Made by a program: the position numbers and the translations under genes. Of a stretch of DNA of 64,000 bases, positions 61,689 to 64,000 are shown in pieces. The DNA lies in contig QAPD01000044.1 of assembly GCA_003052455.1 (NCBI GenBank), forward strand, positions 1-64,000. The letters are read 5' to 3'. Each line of letters starts with the position of its first letter. Position 1 is the stretch's first letter. The notes beneath the pieces are model-generated. The model was not told the DNA's origin. It was given only the letters and a program-made list of their open reading frames with translations, and made no database searches. This DNA comes from Sphaerisporangium cinnabarinum. GTDB lineage: Bacteria > Actinomycetota > Actinomycetes > Actinomycetales > Cellulomonadaceae.

Positions 61689-61710
61689 GTTCAGGTCAGT
61701 TCAGGTCAGT
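61689..61710. repeat. Tandem decamer upstream of rlmB
   Basis: TCAGGTCAGT occurs twice in a row at 61691-61710. A separate imperfect 21-base tandem pair lies at 61816-61857 (18 of 21 matches). Both are in the rlmB-cysS spacer. Confidence 0.6.
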
Positions 61711-61815
61711 CCACGTCGGGTTCGACGCCCGGCGTGCGTGTCTCGCTCCTGGGTCCAGTGTCCCCCAGACACCTCGCCGAGGGAGAACCGTGGTCATCGC
61801 CAGGGTCTCCCTCGT

Positions 61816-61857
61816 GCTGCCGGAGCTCTACCTCGCGCTACCGGGGCTCTGCCTCGC
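61816..61857. repeat. Imperfect 21-base tandem pair
   Basis: Two adjacent copies starting GCTGCCGGAG and GCTACCGGGG, with 18 of 21 positions identical. No coding potential supported. Confidence 0.6.
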
Positions 61858-61896
61858 GCGTCGGAGGTCCGCTCCCGGGCGTCGGTCCGGTGGGCG

Positions 61897-63327
61897 TCAG
61901 GCGAGGGTCCAGCGCGCGCCGTCGGCCGAGTCCTCGACCGCGACGCCCGCCGCGGCGAGCCGGTCGCGGATCGCGTCGGCCGTCGCGAAGTCGCGCGACG
62001 CGCGCGCCTCGGCCCGGGCCGCGAGCTCCGCGCCGACGACGGCGTCGAGCACCGCCGCGTAGCGCGAGTCGCCGCGGTCGGCCCACTGCGCGTCGCCCGG
62101 GTCGAGGCCGAGCACGTCGAGCATCGCGCGCACCGCCACGAGGTGGTGGCGCGCGACGGCGTCCGCGGCCGTCGTCCGGTCCGCGAGCGCCGCGTTGCCC
62201 GCGCGCAGGTGCTCGTGCACGACGGCGAGCGCCGCCGGCACGTTGAGGTCGTCGTCCATCGCCGCGGTGAAGGCGGTCGGGAGCTCGGCGTCGCGCACGT
62301 CGTCGACCTCGCCCACGCGCTCGGTCGCCCGCTCGACGAAGCCCGCCAGCCGCTCCCACGTCGCCTCGGCCTCGACGACCGTCGCCGGGGTCCACTCGAG
62401 CATCGAGCGGTACTGCACGGACGCGAGCGCGTAGCGCAGCACGGCGGGGCTCGTGGTCGCGAGGACCTCGCGCACGAGCAGCCCGTTGCCGAGCGACTTG
62501 CTCATCTTGGCGCCGCCCTGCGTGACCCACGCGCTGTGCAGCCAGTGCTGCGCGAACCCGTAGCCCGCGGCGCGCGACTGGGCCTGCTCGTTCTCGTGGT
62601 GGGGGAAGCGCAGGTCGAGGCCGCCCCCGTGGAGGTCGAACGTGTCGCCGAGGTAGCGGCGCGCCATGGCCGAGCACTCGAGGTGCCAGCCCGGCCGGCC
62701 GCGCCCGAACGGCGTGTCCCACGACGCGGTCTCCGGCTCGCCCGGCTTGGGGGCCTTCCAGAGCGCGAAGTCGCGCGGGTCGCGCTTGGCGGCGGCCTCC
62801 TCCGCGTCCGCGGGGACGTCGTCGGGCACGGGGTTGAGGTCCTCGAGGCGCTGGTTGGTGAGCGAGCCGTACTCGGGCCACGACCGCACGTCGAACCACA
62901 CGTCGCCGGGGCCCGTGGTGTAGGCGTGGCCGCGCTCGACGAGCCGCTGCATGAGCTCGACCATGTCCGGGACGTGGCCCGTCGCGCGCGGCTCGTACGT
63001 GGGGGGCAGGACGCCCAGGGCGTCGTACGCGGCGGTGAACGCACGCTCGTACGTCGCGGCCCAGGCCCACCAGGGCTCGCCCGCGTCGGCCGACTTCGCG
63101 AGGATCTTGTCGTCGATGTCCGTGACGTTGCGGATGAGCGTCACCCGGGCCCCGCCGCGCCGGAGCCAGCGCACGAGGACGTCGAACGCGACGGCCGAGC
63201 GCATGTGCCCGATGTGGGGGGCGGCCTGCACGGTGGCGCCGCACAGGTAGATGCCGACCTCGCCCGGGGTCAGGGGGACGAAGTCGCGCACGTCCCGCGT
63301 CGCGGTGTCGAACAGGCGAAGGGTCAC
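61897..63327 (-). CDS. cysS: Cysteinyl-tRNA synthetase
   Basis: Charges tRNA-Cys. 476 residues, class Ia fold: YLCGATV with zinc-ligand Cys29, HIGH at 38-41, DIDDKI, the HLECSAM and HGGGLDL zinc-ligand regions, and KMSKSLG. The MshC mycothiol ligase is a relative, but the C-terminal DALR-like and anticodon-binding parts are present and support CysS. GTG start at 63327, placed by TACCCT six bases upstream (leaderless). Confidence 0.97.
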   Translation of the reverse strand: MTLRLFDTATRDVRDFVPLTPGEVGIYLCGATVQAAPHIGHMRSAVAFDVLVRWLRRGGARVTLIRNVTDIDDKILAKSADAGEPWWAWAATYERAFTAAYDALGVLPPTYEPRATGHVPDMVELMQRLVERGHAYTTGPGDVWFDVRSWPEYGSLTNQRLEDLNPVPDDVPADAEEAAAKRDPRDFALWKAPKPGEPETASWDTPFGRGRPGWHLECSAMARRYLGDTFDLHGGGLDLRFPHHENEQAQSRAAGYGFAQHWLHSAWVTQGGAKMSKSLGNGLLVREVLATTSPAVLRYALASVQYRSMLEWTPATVVEAEATWERLAGFVERATERVGEVDDVRDAELPTAFTAAMDDDLNVPAALAVVHEHLRAGNAALADRTTAADAVARHHLVAVRAMLDVLGLDPGDAQWADRGDSRYAAVLDAVVGAELAARAEARASRDFATADAIRDRLAAAGVAVEDSADGARWTLA

Positions 63328-63333
63328 GCCGCA

Positions 63334-63339
63334 AGGGTA
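63334..63339 (-). promoter_or_regulatory. Candidate -10 box of cysS
   Basis: TACCCT (minus strand), six bases before the GTG at 63327. Confidence 0.4.
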
Positions 63340-63406
63340 CCGGGGACGCACCGCCGCGGCCGAAGCGGCGCCGCCGGGACGACGGTCGGCCCGTCCCCCG
63401 CTCGCG

Positions 63407-64000
63407 TCAGCCGAAGCTCTTGCCCTCGCCGCGGTACGTCGGGACGACGTCGACCACCTCGTCGCCGCGCACGAGGTGCACGCGGTCGAACCGCTCCATG
63501 GCCTCGCCGGCCTTGCCGTGGCGGAACCAGACGCGGTCCCCGACGCCGAGGTCCGGCGCCCCGGCGGTCCCGCGCGACCGGTGCAGCGGCGTCTGCACCT
63601 CGCCCGCGCCCTCGCGGCCCGTGAGCGACCACCCGGGCGTCACGACGCGCGGCAGACGGCTGCGCGTCGCCGGGCCGGACGCGACGTACCCGCCGCCGAA
63701 CGCCGTCGCCCATCCCGGGCCCGGGACGCGCACGACGTCGAGGCCGAAGAACGCCGACGGCCGGGGCCGGAACGCGCGGTAGTCGTCGAACAGGCCCGGG
63801 ACGTACAGGCCCGACCCGGCCGTCACCTCGGTCACGACCGCGTCGGCGGACGACGACTCGAGCGACCCCGTCCCGCCCGAGTTCACGAGCTCGAGGTCGT
63901 GCCCGACGACGTCCTGCACCGCCGCGACGACCTCGCCCCGCCGCTCGCCCAGCTCGAGCACCGAGAGCCGCTTGACCGCGCGGACGGCGAGGCTCGAGTC
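63407..64000 (-). CDS. PLP-dependent enzyme, alanine racemase/D-threonine-aldolase-like, C-terminal part
   Basis: The frame is open to the right edge, so the 5' part is missing. The visible about 197 residues look like the C-terminal half of fold-type III PLP enzymes such as D-threonine aldolase or D-serine dehydratase-like proteins: [12 protein letters not shown] (phosphate-binding region), [19 protein letters not shown], and a beta-domain with [12 protein letters not shown] and [12 protein letters not shown]. The catalytic Lys would be upstream, outside the window. The function among these relatives cannot be fixed. Confidence 0.7.
   Translation of the reverse strand, partial: DSSLAVRAVKRLSVLELGERRGEVVAAVQDVVGHDLELVNSGGTGSLESSSADAVVTEVTAGSGLYVPGLFDDYRAFRPRPSAFFGLDVVRVPGPGWATAFGGGYVASGPATRSRLPRVVTPGWSLTGREGAGEVQTPLHRSRGTAGAPDLGVGDRVWFRHGKAGEAMERFDRVHLVRGDEVVDVVPTYRGEGKSFG

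Noticed and set aside
61897-63327. Mycothiol ligase MshC instead of CysS
   Set aside because: MshC lacks the C-terminal tRNA-binding region; here the full 476-residue length with DALR-like helices is present, and the gene is next to rlmB as cysS usually is.

Overview
The window is a contiguous stretch of a very GC-rich actinobacterial chromosome. GC content is well above 70 percent over most of it, GTG and TTG starts are common, and many genes seem to be transcribed as leaderless mRNAs. Gene content suggests a soil- or plant-associated Micrococcales member, most likely Promicromonosporaceae or Cellulomonadaceae (Cellulosimicrobium or Isoptericola type). The clues are an MsiK-like sugar-ABC ATPase, a GH15-like protein, a secreted isomerase carrying an F5/8-type C module, DUF3027, DUF3263, DUF2530 and DUF4032 proteins, and HrcA/CIRCE control of groEL. 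Genus is inference; no rRNA gene is present.

Positions 1-13.4 kb and 16.4-18.7 kb hold a cell-surface polysaccharide locus. A glycosyltransferase, a Wzm/Wzt (TagG/TagH-type) ABC exporter, UDP-GlcNAc 2-epimerase (wecB) and a GT61-like enzyme lie on the plus strand. They converge on a tightly coupled minus-strand operon containing a CgeB/GT2 fusion, UDP-ManNAc dehydrogenase (wecC), two unknown proteins, a double-GT2 protein and a GT4-like enzyme. WecB plus WecC predicts a polymer with N-acetylmannosaminuronic acid, like a teichuronic acid. A polyprenyl-phosphate sugar phosphotransferase at 17.2-18.7 kb is the probable initiating enzyme. manA and an NCS2 purine-type permease sit between the two blocks. 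The variable centre (4.6-7.7 kb) has visibly lower GC than its flanks.

From 18.7 to 40 kb the window holds housekeeping and stress genes. These are an operon of a cold-shock-domain protein, a DUF3027 protein and an Hsp90/sacsin-like ATPase; a TetR regulator with two palindromic operators facing an NAD-dependent epimerase; an orphan AbiEi/DUF559-like gene flanked by repeats; the XPB helicase pair, with a perfect 100-bp tandem repeat over the xpb stop codon; a TPM-domain protein followed by PspA; a class-I amidotransferase; a NYN nuclease-like protein; an AlkZ-like winged-helix protein; and an OmpR-type two-component system.

From 40 to 64 kb there is an HD phosphohydrolase, an orphan WXG100 protein, groEL with two CIRCE boxes, a GH15-like secreted protein, an FAD oxidoreductase, a small cold shock protein, a LytR_C protein, ung, an SGNH hydrolase, tRNA-Thr(UGU), a DsbA-like thioredoxin, a membrane Ser/Thr kinase, otsA-otsB, msiK, a secreted isomerase fusion, a DUF4032 protein, rlmB, cysS and the C-terminal part of a PLP enzyme that runs off the window.

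No transposase, integrase, phage gene, CRISPR array or rRNA was seen. The most unusual features lie outside the proteins: the recurrent TANNNT-N6/7-start leaderless promoter layout, which corrects several start codons; an intergenic TCGGCAS repeat family with nested palindromes; three dyads in the sugar-phosphotransferase promoter region; and the 100-bp tandem repeat at xpb.
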